In this document: in pieces, positions 25,586 to 34,928 of the stretch
Position numbering within the stretch: position 1 is the stretch's first letter
Layout: each line of letters starts with the position of its first letter
Assembly (NCBI RefSeq): GCF_009831415.1
Contig: NZ_CP043727.1
Location: forward strand, 992,001 to 1,056,000
DNA length: 64,000 nucleotides
Source: Yersinia canariae
GTDB lineage: Bacteria > Pseudomonadota > Gammaproteobacteria > Enterobacterales > Enterobacteriaceae
Reading direction: 5' to 3'
Notes under the pieces: generated by a model
What the model saw: the letters and a program-made list of their open reading frames with translations, nothing else
Database searches by the model: none
What the model was told of the DNA's origin: nothing
Program-made: the position numbers and the translations under genes

Positions 25586-27076
25586 TTACATGGCTGTACT
25601 GAGAGCCTTGGCGACGCGCTTAAATTTGTCAAAACGCGCTCTGAGTATCTGATGCTTTTCAGCATTGGGTAGCAGGCGAGTGATAGGCGGCGGGCTGGCG
25701 GCAATGGCTTGCTCAAAACCGCGGTAATAGCCGCTTCCTACCGCCGCGCACAGGGCCGCAGCTCGGCAGCCAGATTGCTGAATATCAACAATTTCCAATG
25801 GCAAATTACTGGCATCACAAAACATTTGCATCCAGATGGCGGAATGAGTCGGGCCACCGGTAAAGCGAATGCAGTCAGTGTTATCACCCAGCGCCAGAAT
25901 TTTGTCCTGATGCAACAGATGTGAAAAGACAATTCCCTGATAAATCGCGCAAACAATATCCTGAGTCGTGTGGTGCCCACTGAGCCCTAGCAGGCCGCCG
26001 CTGAGATTGGCGCTGTGATTGGAGCCGTACAGCCACGGGAAAAACAGAATATCTTCCGACTTTTCATAACCTAATTCTGCCCATTGATTCAGTGTCTGAT
26101 AGCTGTTTGGTAAATCTGGTAAGAATTGCTTCACAAACCAAGCCAGATTACTGGCGGAAGTTGGGCTGCCTTCGTGGACAAAATAGGTGCCGGGGATGCA
26201 ATATTTCCCCCAAACATAAGGGTAGTCGGATGGCTGAATACCCTCGAATACTCGGGTGGCAATTGACCAAGTTCCCGCCACTGCACTGAGCTGGTGGCTG
26301 TCATGTAAGCCAGAGGTTAATGCCGCGCCGACCACATCAAACATGCCGCCGAACACCGGAGTCCCGCTTTTTAAGCCGCAATCTTGTGCGGCTTGTTGGC
26401 TGACATATCCGGCCAAATCTGCCGAACCGATAATGGGGGCCGTTTTCTCGGCGACCTCTTCAATGGCGAAGATTTTCATCAACTGCGGGTCAAAACTGCC
26501 GCTGTATTGATTATAAAGATTGCTACCAGAGATATTAGTTTCTTCGGTGGTGAACTCACCCGTTAGGCGGTAGCGGATATAATCATGCGCCATTAACACA
26601 TAACCGCTGCGATGATAGTTTTCCGGCTCATTCTCTTTGAGCCAGCGCAGCAGAGCCGCCGGATGTGACGGCCACAATTGTTGCAAACTGAGTTCATAAG
26701 CCTGATTAGCTTTGCCCTCTTTTTGCCAGCGACTGACCAAAGCTTGCGCGCGCGAATCGGAGGAAACAATGCCATGGCGCACTGGCTGGCCTTGTTTATC
26801 CACCAGATACAGCCCTTTGCCGTGAGCAGAAAAACTGATGCCATGAATATGTTCAGCTGATACGCCAGCCACAGCTTGTGCATCACTGAGTGTTTGGCGG
26901 ATAACCTGGCAAGTCGCCGCCCACAGCGCTTCCATATTGCGCTCACAAAATCCTGCTTGTGGGCTAAGCACCGGTAGCGCCTGTTCTGTCACCGCCATCT
27001 CGCGGCCCTCGGCGGTGTAAACCCCGGCTTTGGTTACCGTGCCGCCAAGATCAATGCCGAGAAAATAGTGGCTCAT
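25586..27076 (-). CDS. FGGY-family kinase, L-xylulose kinase (LyxK/YiaP) type
   Basis: A 496-residue cytoplasmic kinase. The N-terminal phosphate-1 motif is FLGIDLGGTVTKAGVY; other landmarks are [69 protein letters not shown] and FTGGPTHSAIWMQMFCDASNLPLEIV. These follow the E. coli LyxK pattern at nearly the same length (about 498). The start has AAGGAG upstream. It lies 9 bases after a UlaE-like epimerase. L-xylulose phosphorylation is the best assignment; other L-ketoses are possible. Confidence 0.8.
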   Translation of the reverse strand: MSHYFLGIDLGGTVTKAGVYTAEGREMAVTEQALPVLSPQAGFCERNMEALWAATCQVIRQTLSDAQAVAGVSAEHIHGISFSAHGKGLYLVDKQGQPVRHGIVSSDSRAQALVSRWQKEGKANQAYELSLQQLWPSHPAALLRWLKENEPENYHRSGYVLMAHDYIRYRLTGEFTTEETNISGSNLYNQYSGSFDPQLMKIFAIEEVAEKTAPIIGSADLAGYVSQQAAQDCGLKSGTPVFGGMFDVVGAALTSGLHDSHQLSAVAGTWSIATRVFEGIQPSDYPYVWGKYCIPGTYFVHEGSPTSASNLAWFVKQFLPDLPNSYQTLNQWAELGYEKSEDILFFPWLYGSNHSANLSGGLLGLSGHHTTQDIVCAIYQGIVFSHLLHQDKILALGDNTDCIRFTGGPTHSAIWMQMFCDASNLPLEIVDIQQSGCRAAALCAAVGSGYYRGFEQAIAASPPPITRLLPNAEKHQILRARFDKFKRVAKALSTAM

Positions 27077-27085
27077 GATGGCTCC

Positions 27086-27967
27086 TTAGCGCGTAGCCGG
27101 TAAAGCATTGTGATCCCAGCCCGCCAGGCGCATTTTGTCTTCAATCCAGTGGCGGGCGTGAATGATTTCTAACAAAGGTTCGGCCGATTTCTCAGTCCAC
27201 ATTTCAATCAAAAATGTACCGCGATAGTTCAGACGCCGCAGGGTTTTAAACAGATTAACAAAGTCGACACAGCCCTCGCCGAAAGGCACATCACGAAATT
27301 GCCCCGGACAATCTGCGGTAACAGCAAAAGTATCTTTCAGATGGATGGCTGCAATGCGGTCAATGCCACTCGCCAGTTCTGAATCCACTTCATTACCCCA
27401 TGCGGTGAGGTTGCCAATATCGGGATACACGGTAAACCATGGCGAGCCAATTTTACTGTCCAGCGCCTTCCACTTGCTGATGGAGTTCATAAACTGGGTG
27501 TCCATGATTTCTACCGCGCACATCACTTGGGCCGCCGCTGCTTGTTGTGCTGCCCACGCCATGCCCTCTTCAAAACGGATTATGGTTTCGCTGTCTTGTG
27601 GTTCGTAATAAACGTCATAACCGGCCAATTGAATGGTGCGGATACCAAGGTCTTGCGCCAACCGAATGGCCTGCAACATGATAGTGCGTGCTTGCTCACG
27701 GGTCTGGGCATCACGGCTGCCAAACGGATAGCGGCGATGTGCTGACAAGCAAAGTGTGGGAATTCTCACCCCTGTTTGCTGGATGGCGGTGATAACGGCC
27801 ATGCGCTCCTCGCGGCTCCAATTCAACCGCGCCAGCCGTTCGTCACTTTCATCAACAGACATCTCGACAAAGTCGAAACCGCAGGATTTCGCTACAGCCA
27901 GCTTTTCAACCCAACTGGTGCCCGCCGGCAGCGCTTTTTCATAGATTCCTAATGGGTGAATTCGCAT
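27086..27967 (-). CDS. L-xylulose-5-phosphate 3-epimerase (UlaE/SgbU-like)
   Basis: A 293-residue TIM-barrel sugar-phosphate epimerase (MRIHPLGIYEKALPAGTSWVEKLAVAKSCGFDFVEMSVDESDERLARLNWS). Metal and active-site stretches are VMCAVEIMDTQFMNS, YPDIGNLTAWGN, AIHLKDT and GTFLIEMWTE. UlaE and SgbU (about 284-286 residues) convert L-xylulose 5-phosphate to L-ribulose 5-phosphate. Its start overlaps the permease stop by one base. With the neighbouring kinase and the divergent AraD/UlaF-like epimerase it completes a route to D-xylulose 5-phosphate. Confidence 0.88.
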   Translation of the reverse strand: MRIHPLGIYEKALPAGTSWVEKLAVAKSCGFDFVEMSVDESDERLARLNWSREERMAVITAIQQTGVRIPTLCLSAHRRYPFGSRDAQTREQARTIMLQAIRLAQDLGIRTIQLAGYDVYYEPQDSETIIRFEEGMAWAAQQAAAAQVMCAVEIMDTQFMNSISKWKALDSKIGSPWFTVYPDIGNLTAWGNEVDSELASGIDRIAAIHLKDTFAVTADCPGQFRDVPFGEGCVDFVNLFKTLRRLNYRGTFLIEMWTEKSAEPLLEIIHARHWIEDKMRLAGWDHNALPATR

Positions 27968-29013
27968 TATTCTGTTTTCCCTATTGCAATCTTACTAAAG
28001 TGTTTCAATCGGTTATGTTTCATGGCGCGTTTTGCTTTCCATTTCTCTTTAAAGAACTTAAAGGCCAGTGCGAAGATAAGTGTTATCCCCCAAACCGCCA
28101 GATTGAAGTGCAGGCTGACGCCCAGCAGACTCAGTCCGGTAGCAATGACCTGCAACACCAGCAGCGCACAAAATACATGGCTGACTTTCCCTACACCGCC
28201 GAATGGGTTGGTGCCGCCCAGAACAATAGCCAACACGGTCAGTAACAGATAAGAGTCGCCATATCCCATGCGCGCTGAGTTAAAACGCGACATCATAATC
28301 AAGCCAGCCAACACACATAACAGGCTGGAAATGGAGTAGATGGCAATCATCACGCGGTCAGTGCGGATGCCACTGAACCAGGTGGCGTTGATGTTGCTGC
28401 CACACATATAAATGGTTTTCCCCAGCCGGGTTTTGCCTAATATCAGCGCCAGTACCAGTGAGGCGACGACAAAAATAATCATGGGGATAGGAATGCCCAT
28501 CACCACCTCAGACCCCATACTGCGGACAATCGGCGGCATACCACTGAGTGCCGCCCCTTTAGTCAGATAAACGCCAATCCCGCTGATAATGGTCATGCTG
28601 CCTAATGTCACCAGAATCGGGTGAGCGCCGATGCGGGAAATCATCAACCCGGTCAATGTTCCTATAATGACGGCAATCATCGCGGCCCCCAGCAGGGCAA
28701 TGACCAGCCACATCAGTTGAGTCGCGGTGCTGGCATCGGCAGGAACATATTGGATAAGCAGCCAGGCCATAAACAGCCCAGTGAGGTTAGCCGTGCCGAT
28801 GATGGACAGATTTAGCCCGCCACTGAGCATGGGCACAAACATGGCAAAGGTCAGCAGCCCCAGCTCCGGCAACTGGAAAGCAATGCTTAAAAAGGTATTT
28901 TCGGTAAAGAAGCGGCCGGGCATCGCCAAACTGAACGCCAGTGTTGCCAGGGCGCAAATACTCAGTAAGCCAGAGATGGTGCCGTCAATATGGAAAAACG
29001 TATTCTTTTTCAT
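27967..29013 (-). CDS. Sugar ABC transporter permease (RbsC/LsrD type)
   Basis: A 348-residue inner-membrane permease with about nine hydrophobic segments. Motifs are MLSGGLNLSIIGTANLTGLFMAW, ISRIGAHPILVTLGSMTIISGIG and the coupling loop GKTIYMCGSNINATWFSGIRTDRVMIAIYSISSLLCVLAG. The normal family GGIDLS motif is SGGLNLS here. It is the second of two permeases, as in the Lsr and Rha transporters, and so probably forms a heterodimer with the product of 29026-30015. The C-terminal tail is basic and longer than usual. Confidence 0.88.
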   Translation of the reverse strand: MKKNTFFHIDGTISGLLSICALATLAFSLAMPGRFFTENTFLSIAFQLPELGLLTFAMFVPMLSGGLNLSIIGTANLTGLFMAWLLIQYVPADASTATQLMWLVIALLGAAMIAVIIGTLTGLMISRIGAHPILVTLGSMTIISGIGVYLTKGAALSGMPPIVRSMGSEVVMGIPIPMIIFVVASLVLALILGKTRLGKTIYMCGSNINATWFSGIRTDRVMIAIYSISSLLCVLAGLIMMSRFNSARMGYGDSYLLLTVLAIVLGGTNPFGGVGKVSHVFCALLVLQVIATGLSLLGVSLHFNLAVWGITLIFALAFKFFKEKWKAKRAMKHNRLKHFSKIAIGKTE

Positions 29014-29025
29014 AAAATGCCCCTG

Positions 29026-30015
29026 TCAGACAAAGCCAACATCAGTTTCTTTGCGTTTTTTGTAATGGGTGACGCAAATGGCGGCGACGATAACCACGCC
29101 AATCACAATGTTGACGAAATAACTGGAAACGCCGATCAGGTTGAGGCCATTTTTCAGGATACCAATCAGGAAGACGCCCATCAGTGTGCCAATCACCGAG
29201 CCACGGCCACCGGACAAACTGGCTCTGCCTAAGACTGCTGCGGCCAGAACATCTAATTCGCCGCCCACCAGCGCGCTTGGCACCACTTCACTCATCCGAT
29301 AGGTCTGTAACATGCCGCCGATGGCTGCTGTTGCTCCTAAATAGCCATAGGCGAACAGGTAAATCAGTGACACACGAATGCCGATGCGGCGCGCAGATTC
29401 CGGGCTGCCGCCGACGGCATACAATTGTCGGCCGATATGAGTTTTATTCAGTAGTAGCCAGGTGAGCAGGGCGATGGCGAGCATGATGACCAGTGGCAAA
29501 CCAATCTGATAACTCTCGCCATTAAAGGTAAAGGGCAGAATGGAGCGCTGGGTTATCCACCAGTCCGGTAAGTCATAAATACTGTGACCATTGGTTATCC
29601 ACATCAGCATGCCAAACAGTAGTGATTGCATACTTATGGTGATAATGATGGAAACAATATTCAGGTAGTAAATAAGTACCGCATTAACGAATCCAAGCAA
29701 TATTCCGATGGAGACGGCAATAACCAAGCACAAGACCGGGCTGGCAATCACATCATTGAGCAGCAAGGATGCCACCACGTATTGCACTACCGAGGCCACG
29801 GCAGCAAAGGAGATATCAATACCGCCAGTGACCAGCACCACGAAAAGGCCCAAAGCAAAGACGCCAGTAACGGCATAGCTTTCCGTCAGGTCCAGTAGGT
29901 TTTGTATCGACAAAAACTCACTGCTAAGCAGGGAGAACAGGGCCAGCATAATGACGATAACCCAGGCCAGCCATCCTTCAACGGATTGCGGTTTGAGTCT
30001 GCTGATATTAGGCAT
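29026..30015 (-). CDS. Sugar ABC transporter permease (RbsC/LsrC type)
   Basis: A 329-residue inner-membrane permease: LGLFVVLVTGGIDISFAAVASVVQYVVASLL, the coupling loop GRQLYAVGGSPESARRIGIRVSLIYLFAYGYLGATAAIGGML, and ELDVLAAAVLGRASLSGGRGSVIGTLMGVFLIGILKNGLNL. The start at 30015 is preceded by GGAGG and overlaps the ATPase gene by 8 bases, indicating translational coupling. Confidence 0.9.
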   Translation of the reverse strand: MPNISRLKPQSVEGWLAWVIVIMLALFSLLSSEFLSIQNLLDLTESYAVTGVFALGLFVVLVTGGIDISFAAVASVVQYVVASLLLNDVIASPVLCLVIAVSIGILLGFVNAVLIYYLNIVSIIITISMQSLLFGMLMWITNGHSIYDLPDWWITQRSILPFTFNGESYQIGLPLVIMLAIALLTWLLLNKTHIGRQLYAVGGSPESARRIGIRVSLIYLFAYGYLGATAAIGGMLQTYRMSEVVPSALVGGELDVLAAAVLGRASLSGGRGSVIGTLMGVFLIGILKNGLNLIGVSSYFVNIVIGVVIVAAICVTHYKKRKETDVGFV

Positions 30016-31522
30016 TGATGGCCTCCGCAAGCTGTTGTTCAGTCATTTGATTTGGGATCAATTCATTGACGATGCGTCCCTGCTTCATATGCAGGATACG
30101 GTCACAGTTGTAATAGGCTTCGGGTACTTCGTCGGAGATAAGCAGCACTGAGATGCCCACGCCAGACAGGCGGTGAATCAGTTTATAAATACTGTCTTTC
30201 GCGCCGATATCGACACCCACGGTCGGGGAATCAAGAATTAATACTTTCGGCTTGGTTAGAATCCATTTCGCCAGCACCACTTTTTGCTGATTACCGCCGG
30301 ATAAGGTCGACAGCGGGTTATCCGGGTTGGTCACTTTGATGTCTAAATCTTTTACCCACTCTTGTACCAAGGCCTCTTTTTTAGTCTCATCAATCAGATA
30401 GAGCGGGGTGCGAATGCGTTGCAAAATTGACAGCATCATGTTGTCGGCGACTGATTGCGGCAGCACTGCACCGAGTGTCAGGCGATCTTCAGAGACATAG
30501 CCGATACCCAACTCAATGGCGCGGGTATTGTCTTTGATGTGAACCCGGTTGCCATCAATAGCAATCTCGCCACTATCAGGGTGAGTGATGCCAAATAGGC
30601 TTAAGGCCAGCTCAGTTCGCCCGGAGCCGAGTAAACCGCACAATCCCAAAACCTCACCGCGATGCAAACTCAAGGAAATATTTTCAAACTGCCCTTTGCG
30701 GCTGAGGTTATTGAGTTGCAGTACCACTTTGCCCAGTTCGGCATTCGGTAATTTCTGTTCGTGGGTAATAGTTAAGCCGGTCATTAGCTCAGTAATTCGC
30801 CCCACAGACAGTTCACTCGCCGGCCAGGTACCGACTTTCTCACCATCACGAATGACAGTAATGCGGTCTGAAATCTCTTTCACTTCATCCAGCCGATGGC
30901 TGACAAACACCACGGTGATGTTCTTGTCGCGCAGATAATTCACCGTGCGCAGCAACTGATTCACTTCCGTTCGAGTCAAAGACGCGGTCGGCTCATCCAT
31001 AATCACCAACCGGGCATCAGCAACCAGCGCGCGGCAGATGGCGACTTGCTGGCGTTGTGCAATAGGTAAGTTTTGCACCAGCGCATCAGGGTCGATGGTA
31101 AATGCCAGTTCTTGTAAAATCTGGCAGGCTTTCTGTCTGATTTTGGTCTTGCTGAACCAACCGAAGTAACCTTTCAGGTTGTATTCAAAGGCAATGTTTT
31201 CCGCAACGGTCAGGTTAGGGAACAGCGACAAGTCCTGATAGATAACTTGCACACCTAAATCGCGGGCGCGATCTGGGGTTAAACGCGAGTGTGATTTATC
31301 GTCGATAATAATTTCACTACCGTCATCAGGGGCATATACGCCACTGATAGTTTTTATTAGCGTACTTTTGCCGCAGCCATTGGCACCGGCCAAACAGTGC
31401 ACTTCGCCTTTATTCAACGTCAGAGTGATATTTTTAAGTGCCTGATGTCCGCCAAAGCTTTTTGATAGCTCTTTCAGCGTGATAAGCGGCACTCCTTTAT
31501 CAGCATCAGAAATATAAGTCAT
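30008..31522 (-). CDS. Sugar ABC transporter ATPase (RbsA/LsrA type) with altered second Walker B
   Basis: A 504-residue cytoplasmic protein with two nucleotide-binding domains. The N-terminal domain is canonical: Walker A AGANGCGKST, IYQDLSLFPNLTVAENI, Walker B VIMDEPTASLT and VFVSHRLDEV. The C-terminal domain has GLLGSGRTELAL and LSGGNQQKVVLAKWI, but Walker B reads LILDSPTVGVD, with Ser at the catalytic Glu position of the usual DEPT. Only the first site may therefore hydrolyse ATP. The homologous protein at 50362 keeps DEPT. The gene lies about 96 bases after the binding-protein gene. Confidence 0.92.
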   Translation of the reverse strand: MTYISDADKGVPLITLKELSKSFGGHQALKNITLTLNKGEVHCLAGANGCGKSTLIKTISGVYAPDDGSEIIIDDKSHSRLTPDRARDLGVQVIYQDLSLFPNLTVAENIAFEYNLKGYFGWFSKTKIRQKACQILQELAFTIDPDALVQNLPIAQRQQVAICRALVADARLVIMDEPTASLTRTEVNQLLRTVNYLRDKNITVVFVSHRLDEVKEISDRITVIRDGEKVGTWPASELSVGRITELMTGLTITHEQKLPNAELGKVVLQLNNLSRKGQFENISLSLHRGEVLGLCGLLGSGRTELALSLFGITHPDSGEIAIDGNRVHIKDNTRAIELGIGYVSEDRLTLGAVLPQSVADNMMLSILQRIRTPLYLIDETKKEALVQEWVKDLDIKVTNPDNPLSTLSGGNQQKVVLAKWILTKPKVLILDSPTVGVDIGAKDSIYKLIHRLSGVGISVLLISDEVPEAYYNCDRILHMKQGRIVNELIPNQMTEQQLAEAINA

Positions 31523-31570
31523 CGTGCAGTTCCCCGGAAAACGGCCTTAAGACAGCGGGCCGAAATAAGA

Positions 31571-31592
31571 GCCGGGCAGGTTAGTACCCGGC
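31571..31592 (-). promoter_or_regulatory. Intercistronic hairpin after the binding-protein gene
   Basis: GCCGGG (31571-31576) and CCCGGC (31587-31592) form a 6-base GC stem with a 10-base loop between the binding-protein stop and the ATPase start. Such structures protect the upstream message and keep binding protein in excess over the membrane components. Confidence 0.5.
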
Positions 31593-31618
31593 GATACTTT
31601 TTTAGCGTATTGTGTGAC

Positions 31619-32623
31619 TTACAGCCCCAGCTTGACCAGACGTTTGGTGTTTTCTACATCCAGTTTTTCCGGGTTATCACTGAGGATAGTGTTCCCCTTG
31701 GTTTTGATTTCACCCATATCACCCAGTTTGACGCCATCTTTGATGGGTTCGCCGTTCATCATGGCGGTGGCGACTTGTACGAAGACCTTACCGGCTACCA
31801 TTGGGTTGGAAATATAACCACCGTCAATAGCGCCTTTCTCTAACAACTTGATCCCCTGGCCCGGAGTGAAGGTTCCGAATACGCAAGTGGTGTCGTTTTT
31901 CTTACGTTTATCAATGGCTCGGCCAGCACCAATCGGGCCTTGTGAACCGAATGACATAATGCCTTTCAGATCTTTATGTTTAGATAGCAAGTCATTAGCT
32001 GTGCGCATGGAATCATCCACTGACTCTGCTACGCCGAAACGGTCTTCAACCAGGACCATTTTCGGGTAATGTGCTTTTTGGTAAGCAATAGCGGCATCAG
32101 CCCACTCATTGACCAATGGCACTGTCAGGCTACCAACGAACATGGCATATTTGCCCTCTTCACCCATGCATTTCGCCATATCTTTCATATGGTTAGCACC
32201 CATGCTTTGGGTGTCGAGCAATTCAAAATCCCAGTCTGCATTGATTTGGCCTGGTGATTCATGAGTGATAACTTTAATTCCTGCTTCCTGAGCGCGTTTC
32301 AGCACCGGTTCCAGCACTTTGGCATCATTCGGAACAACACCAATGACATCGACTTTTTTGGCAATTAAGTCTTCAATTGCACGGACTTGCTCCGCAGGGT
32401 CTGCGGTGGTTGGCCCGACCTGCCAGGCATTGACGCCCAAGGCCTGACCTTCTTCTTTAATGCCCTGTTCCATCACATTGAACCAAGGAATACCCCCCAC
32501 TTTGACCACAACGCCCATCGTGAATGGCTTATTGGCTTTTTGTGGAACTTTACTGTCATCAGCCCAGGCTGCGTGGGAAGCAAATAATGCGGTTATTAAG
32601 CAGGGTAAGATTAACTTTTTCAT
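31619..32623 (-). CDS. Sugar ABC transporter substrate-binding protein (RbsB/LsrB fold)
   Basis: A 334-residue periplasmic protein with a classical signal peptide (MKKLILPCLITALFASHAAWA, cleavage after AWA). The mature fold starts TMGVVVKVGGIPWFNVMEQGIKEEGQALGV and continues DPAEQVRAIEDLIAKKVDVIGVVPNDA and GIMSFGSQGPIGAGRAI, the layout of the LsrB/RhaS subfamily. AGAGGA precedes the ATG. It is first in the transporter operon, 137 bases after a DeoR-type gene. Family members are often labelled autoinducer-2 binding proteins, but the kinase and epimerase downstream favour an L-ketopentose. Confidence 0.88.
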   Translation of the reverse strand: MKKLILPCLITALFASHAAWADDSKVPQKANKPFTMGVVVKVGGIPWFNVMEQGIKEEGQALGVNAWQVGPTTADPAEQVRAIEDLIAKKVDVIGVVPNDAKVLEPVLKRAQEAGIKVITHESPGQINADWDFELLDTQSMGANHMKDMAKCMGEEGKYAMFVGSLTVPLVNEWADAAIAYQKAHYPKMVLVEDRFGVAESVDDSMRTANDLLSKHKDLKGIMSFGSQGPIGAGRAIDKRKKNDTTCVFGTFTPGQGIKLLEKGAIDGGYISNPMVAGKVFVQVATAMMNGEPIKDGVKLGDMGEIKTKGNTILSDNPEKLDVENTKRLVKLGL

Positions 32624-32669
32624 TATTAAATCCTCTAAAAGAACCATTGGTAAGCATCAAGACATCCAG

Positions 32670-32690
32670 CCTTATATTAAATATATAAGG
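32670..32690. promoter_or_regulatory. Inverted repeat upstream of the binding-protein gene
   Basis: CCTTATAT (32670-32677) and ATATAAGG (32683-32690) are perfect 8-base arms with a 5-base spacer, 47 bases upstream of the ATG, between the DeoR-type gene and the transporter operon. It may be an operator or an AT-rich attenuating stem. Confidence 0.45.
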
Positions 32691-32760
32691 CAACTTGGCT
32701 TATTCTTATTGTGTGACTATTTCTCTGGTGTTGACGCTATTATTCCGATGAATAATTTTG

Positions 32761-33570
32761 TTACTTATCTGATTCAATGATATTTAATTTGGGATTATCG
32801 CTACGATAATTTTGTGAACTTAATCGGTTAGTAATAAGAATATCGACATCATCTAACATGCATATTTTACAAAAAGCGTATTGGTCAAATTTACTGGAGT
32901 CTGCCAATAATATTTTTTGCCCCGAGACTTGTAACATGACTTGCTTTAATTTCGCATTAATATCGTTTCCGTCGCGCACGCCACTTTCCTGATTAATACC
33001 CTGACAAGAAAAGAAAAAGGTATTTATCTGGAAGTTGCGTATAGCATTTTCTGCCACGGGGCCATGGAAATCATCATGGCGGGCCGAGTACTCACCACCA
33101 ATGCCAATAATTCGAACTTTATCACGGCAGGCCAGAGCTTGAATAATCTTCACTGAATTGGTGACGACGGTAATTTCAATATCCGGTATCTGCCGCGCCA
33201 AAAACCAGCAAGAGCTACTGTTATCCAATAAAATACAGTCACCCGGATGAATGAATTGTAATGCGGCTTTAGCAATTTTCATTTTAATATCAGGATGTTC
33301 CTCCGTACGCTTGCGGAATGACTCGGCTCTGTCAATAGCATTAAGGCTGTAGTGAGTCTCTTTGATATCAATGATGGAAAGGTCAGGGCCATCCAGTGCC
33401 ACTGCCCCCCCAAAGCTACGGATCAGTTTTTGCTTTTTTTCTAGCACTGTCAGATCGCGACGAATGGTTTCTTGCGAGACCTGGCATAAGACAGATAACT
33501 CAGTCACCAGCGCCGAGCCTTGTTGCTGCACATGGTTACAAATGATTTTATAGCGTTCGGCTTGTAACAT
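32761..33570 (-). CDS. DeoR-family regulator of the putative L-xylulose operon
   Basis: A 269-residue repressor-type protein. The N-terminal helix-turn-helix is ALVTELSVLCQVSQETIRRDLTVLEKKQKLIRSFGGAV. The C-terminal sensor domain includes DCILLDNSSSCWFLARQIPD and VVTNSVKIIQAL, the phosphosugar-binding pattern of DeoR proteins. It lies upstream of and on the same strand as the transporter operon and divergent from the AraD-like gene. It is therefore placed to control both arms, probably in response to a pentulose phosphate. Confidence 0.9.
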   Translation of the reverse strand: MLQAERYKIICNHVQQQGSALVTELSVLCQVSQETIRRDLTVLEKKQKLIRSFGGAVALDGPDLSIIDIKETHYSLNAIDRAESFRKRTEEHPDIKMKIAKAALQFIHPGDCILLDNSSSCWFLARQIPDIEITVVTNSVKIIQALACRDKVRIIGIGGEYSARHDDFHGPVAENAIRNFQINTFFFSCQGINQESGVRDGNDINAKLKQVMLQVSGQKILLADSSKFDQYAFCKICMLDDVDILITNRLSSQNYRSDNPKLNIIESDK

Positions 33571-34188
33571 GTTTACCTCAACATTTGTCTTCGTGCTTAA
33601 AGCTAAAAAGCACCTGTAACATTCATGCTGCTATATTGGTATTTATCTGCTGTTTATACAGTGACTGAATTCAAGTATTGCTTTAAGTGGTGTTTTGCTT
33701 TGAGTTAATGTGATTTTCGCAGCATAATCTGATTTGATGTTGCTTTAAATTTCACTATAAATGTGATTTTAATCTCATATAAAGGACTTCTTCACCCTGA
33801 AAATAGTCAAGGCTGGTAATAAAAACACAAACTCGGGCATTAGCAGTATGACCGAATTTGCCCGAATCTGATTGAATTCTTCTGATTGATAATGAGTTGG
33901 CCTTCCATCCTCTTTAATTTAGCCATAAATAAGGTTAGGTTAGTTTGCATCCGGGTATTATGTTTGGAATATATGACTCCCCGGCAAATAATGGTGTTTG
34001 AATGAAGATTTTCAGTTAATAATTGTTTTTAATTAATGACTTTTCTGATTAATGAGTTCAATTACCAATGAAAAATTTTTATAACGCGTTGCTTGTTTAA
34101 ATTCGGCTGCTTAATAATTATGATGAAATGAGGCCAGTTTTTCTGATTGTTAATTGCCGTGCTGAATATTATTTCATGAGGTGGCATC
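33571..34188. promoter_or_regulatory. Divergent control region with repeated GCTTTAA motif
   Basis: No gene is supported in these 618 AT-rich bases. The heptamer GCTTTAA occurs at 33680-33686 and 33742-33748, inverted at 33597-33603, and as GCTTTGA at 33697-33703; DeoR-type proteins often bind such spaced repeats. An inverted repeat GTGCTT/AAGCAC lies at 33593-33613. A CRP-like site TGTGA-N6-TCTCA is at 33762-33777. From 33800 to 34188 I see only AT-rich leader sequence ahead of the AraD-like gene. Confidence 0.4.
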
Positions 34189-34884
34189 ATGTTAGAACAG
34201 TTAAAACAACAGGTTTTTGACGCTAATTTAGCGTTACCGAAATATAAGCTCGTGACTTTTACCTGGGGGAATGTCAGTGGTATTGATCGCGAGCGCGGAT
34301 TGGTGGTAATTAAACCTTCCGGTGTTGAATATGATGTAATGAGTGTTAATGACATGGTGGTGGTGGATTTGGCCACTGGCAAGGTGGTGGAAGGCAATAA
34401 AAAACCCTCTTCCGATACTGATACTCATCTGGTGCTATATCGTGCATTCGCGGATATTGGCGGCATTGTCCACACTCATTCCCGCCACGCCACTATTTGG
34501 GCACAAGCCGGTAAGTCACTCTCGGCATTAGGCACAACTCATGCCGACTATTTCTATGGCCCCATTCCTTGCACTCGCCTGATGACGGATGAGGAAATTG
34601 CCGGAGATTATGAGCATGAAACTGGCAATGTCATTGTCGAAACTTTTGCCAATCTTGCCTTGAGCGCGGTACAAATTCCGGCGGTATTGGTCAATGGCCA
34701 TGGCCCATTTGCCTGGGGCAGTAATGCGGATAATGCCGTGCATAACGCGGTGGTGCTGGAGGAAATAGCGTATATGAATCTCTTCACTCATCAGCTTGAA
34801 CCGGCGGTGGCCGACATGCAGCAAACTTTGTTGGATAAACATTATCTGCGTAAACATGGCGCTAAAGCTTATTACGGCCAGTAA
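34189..34884 (+). CDS. L-ribulose-5-phosphate 4-epimerase (AraD/UlaF/SgbE-like)
   Basis: A 231-residue class II aldolase-fold enzyme that converts L-ribulose 5-phosphate to D-xylulose 5-phosphate. Zinc ligands fall where they do in E. coli AraD: His95 and His97 in GIVHTHSRH and His171 in [10 protein letters not shown]. The catalytic Asp120 is in TTHADYF, and the C-terminal YYG supplies the Tyr. GAGGTGGC precedes the ATG. It is divergent from the DeoR gene and completes the route begun by the kinase and 3-epimerase. It is alone in its transcript, convergent with fucR. Confidence 0.9.
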   Translation: MLEQLKQQVFDANLALPKYKLVTFTWGNVSGIDRERGLVVIKPSGVEYDVMSVNDMVVVDLATGKVVEGNKKPSSDTDTHLVLYRAFADIGGIVHTHSRHATIWAQAGKSLSALGTTHADYFYGPIPCTRLMTDEEIAGDYEHETGNVIVETFANLALSAVQIPAVLVNGHGPFAWGSNADNAVHNAVVLEEIAYMNLFTHQLEPAVADMQQTLLDKHYLRKHGAKAYYGQ

Positions 34885-34893
34885 TGACTACAT

Positions 34894-34922
34894 GGAGGCG
34901 TAAATATGCTGTCTACGCCTCC
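34894..34922. terminator. Hairpin between the convergent AraD-like gene and fucR
   Basis: GGAGGCGTA (34894-34902) and TACGCCTCC (34914-34922) form a perfect 9-base stem in the 44-base gap between two convergent stops. It has no poly-T on either strand but probably ends both transcripts. Confidence 0.55.
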
Positions 34923-34928
34923 GGTGAG

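Noticed and set aside
34062..34397. 111-codon minus-strand open frame at the AraD-like gene start
   Set aside because: Overlaps the conserved N-terminus of the epimerase on the other strand and has no recognisable features.
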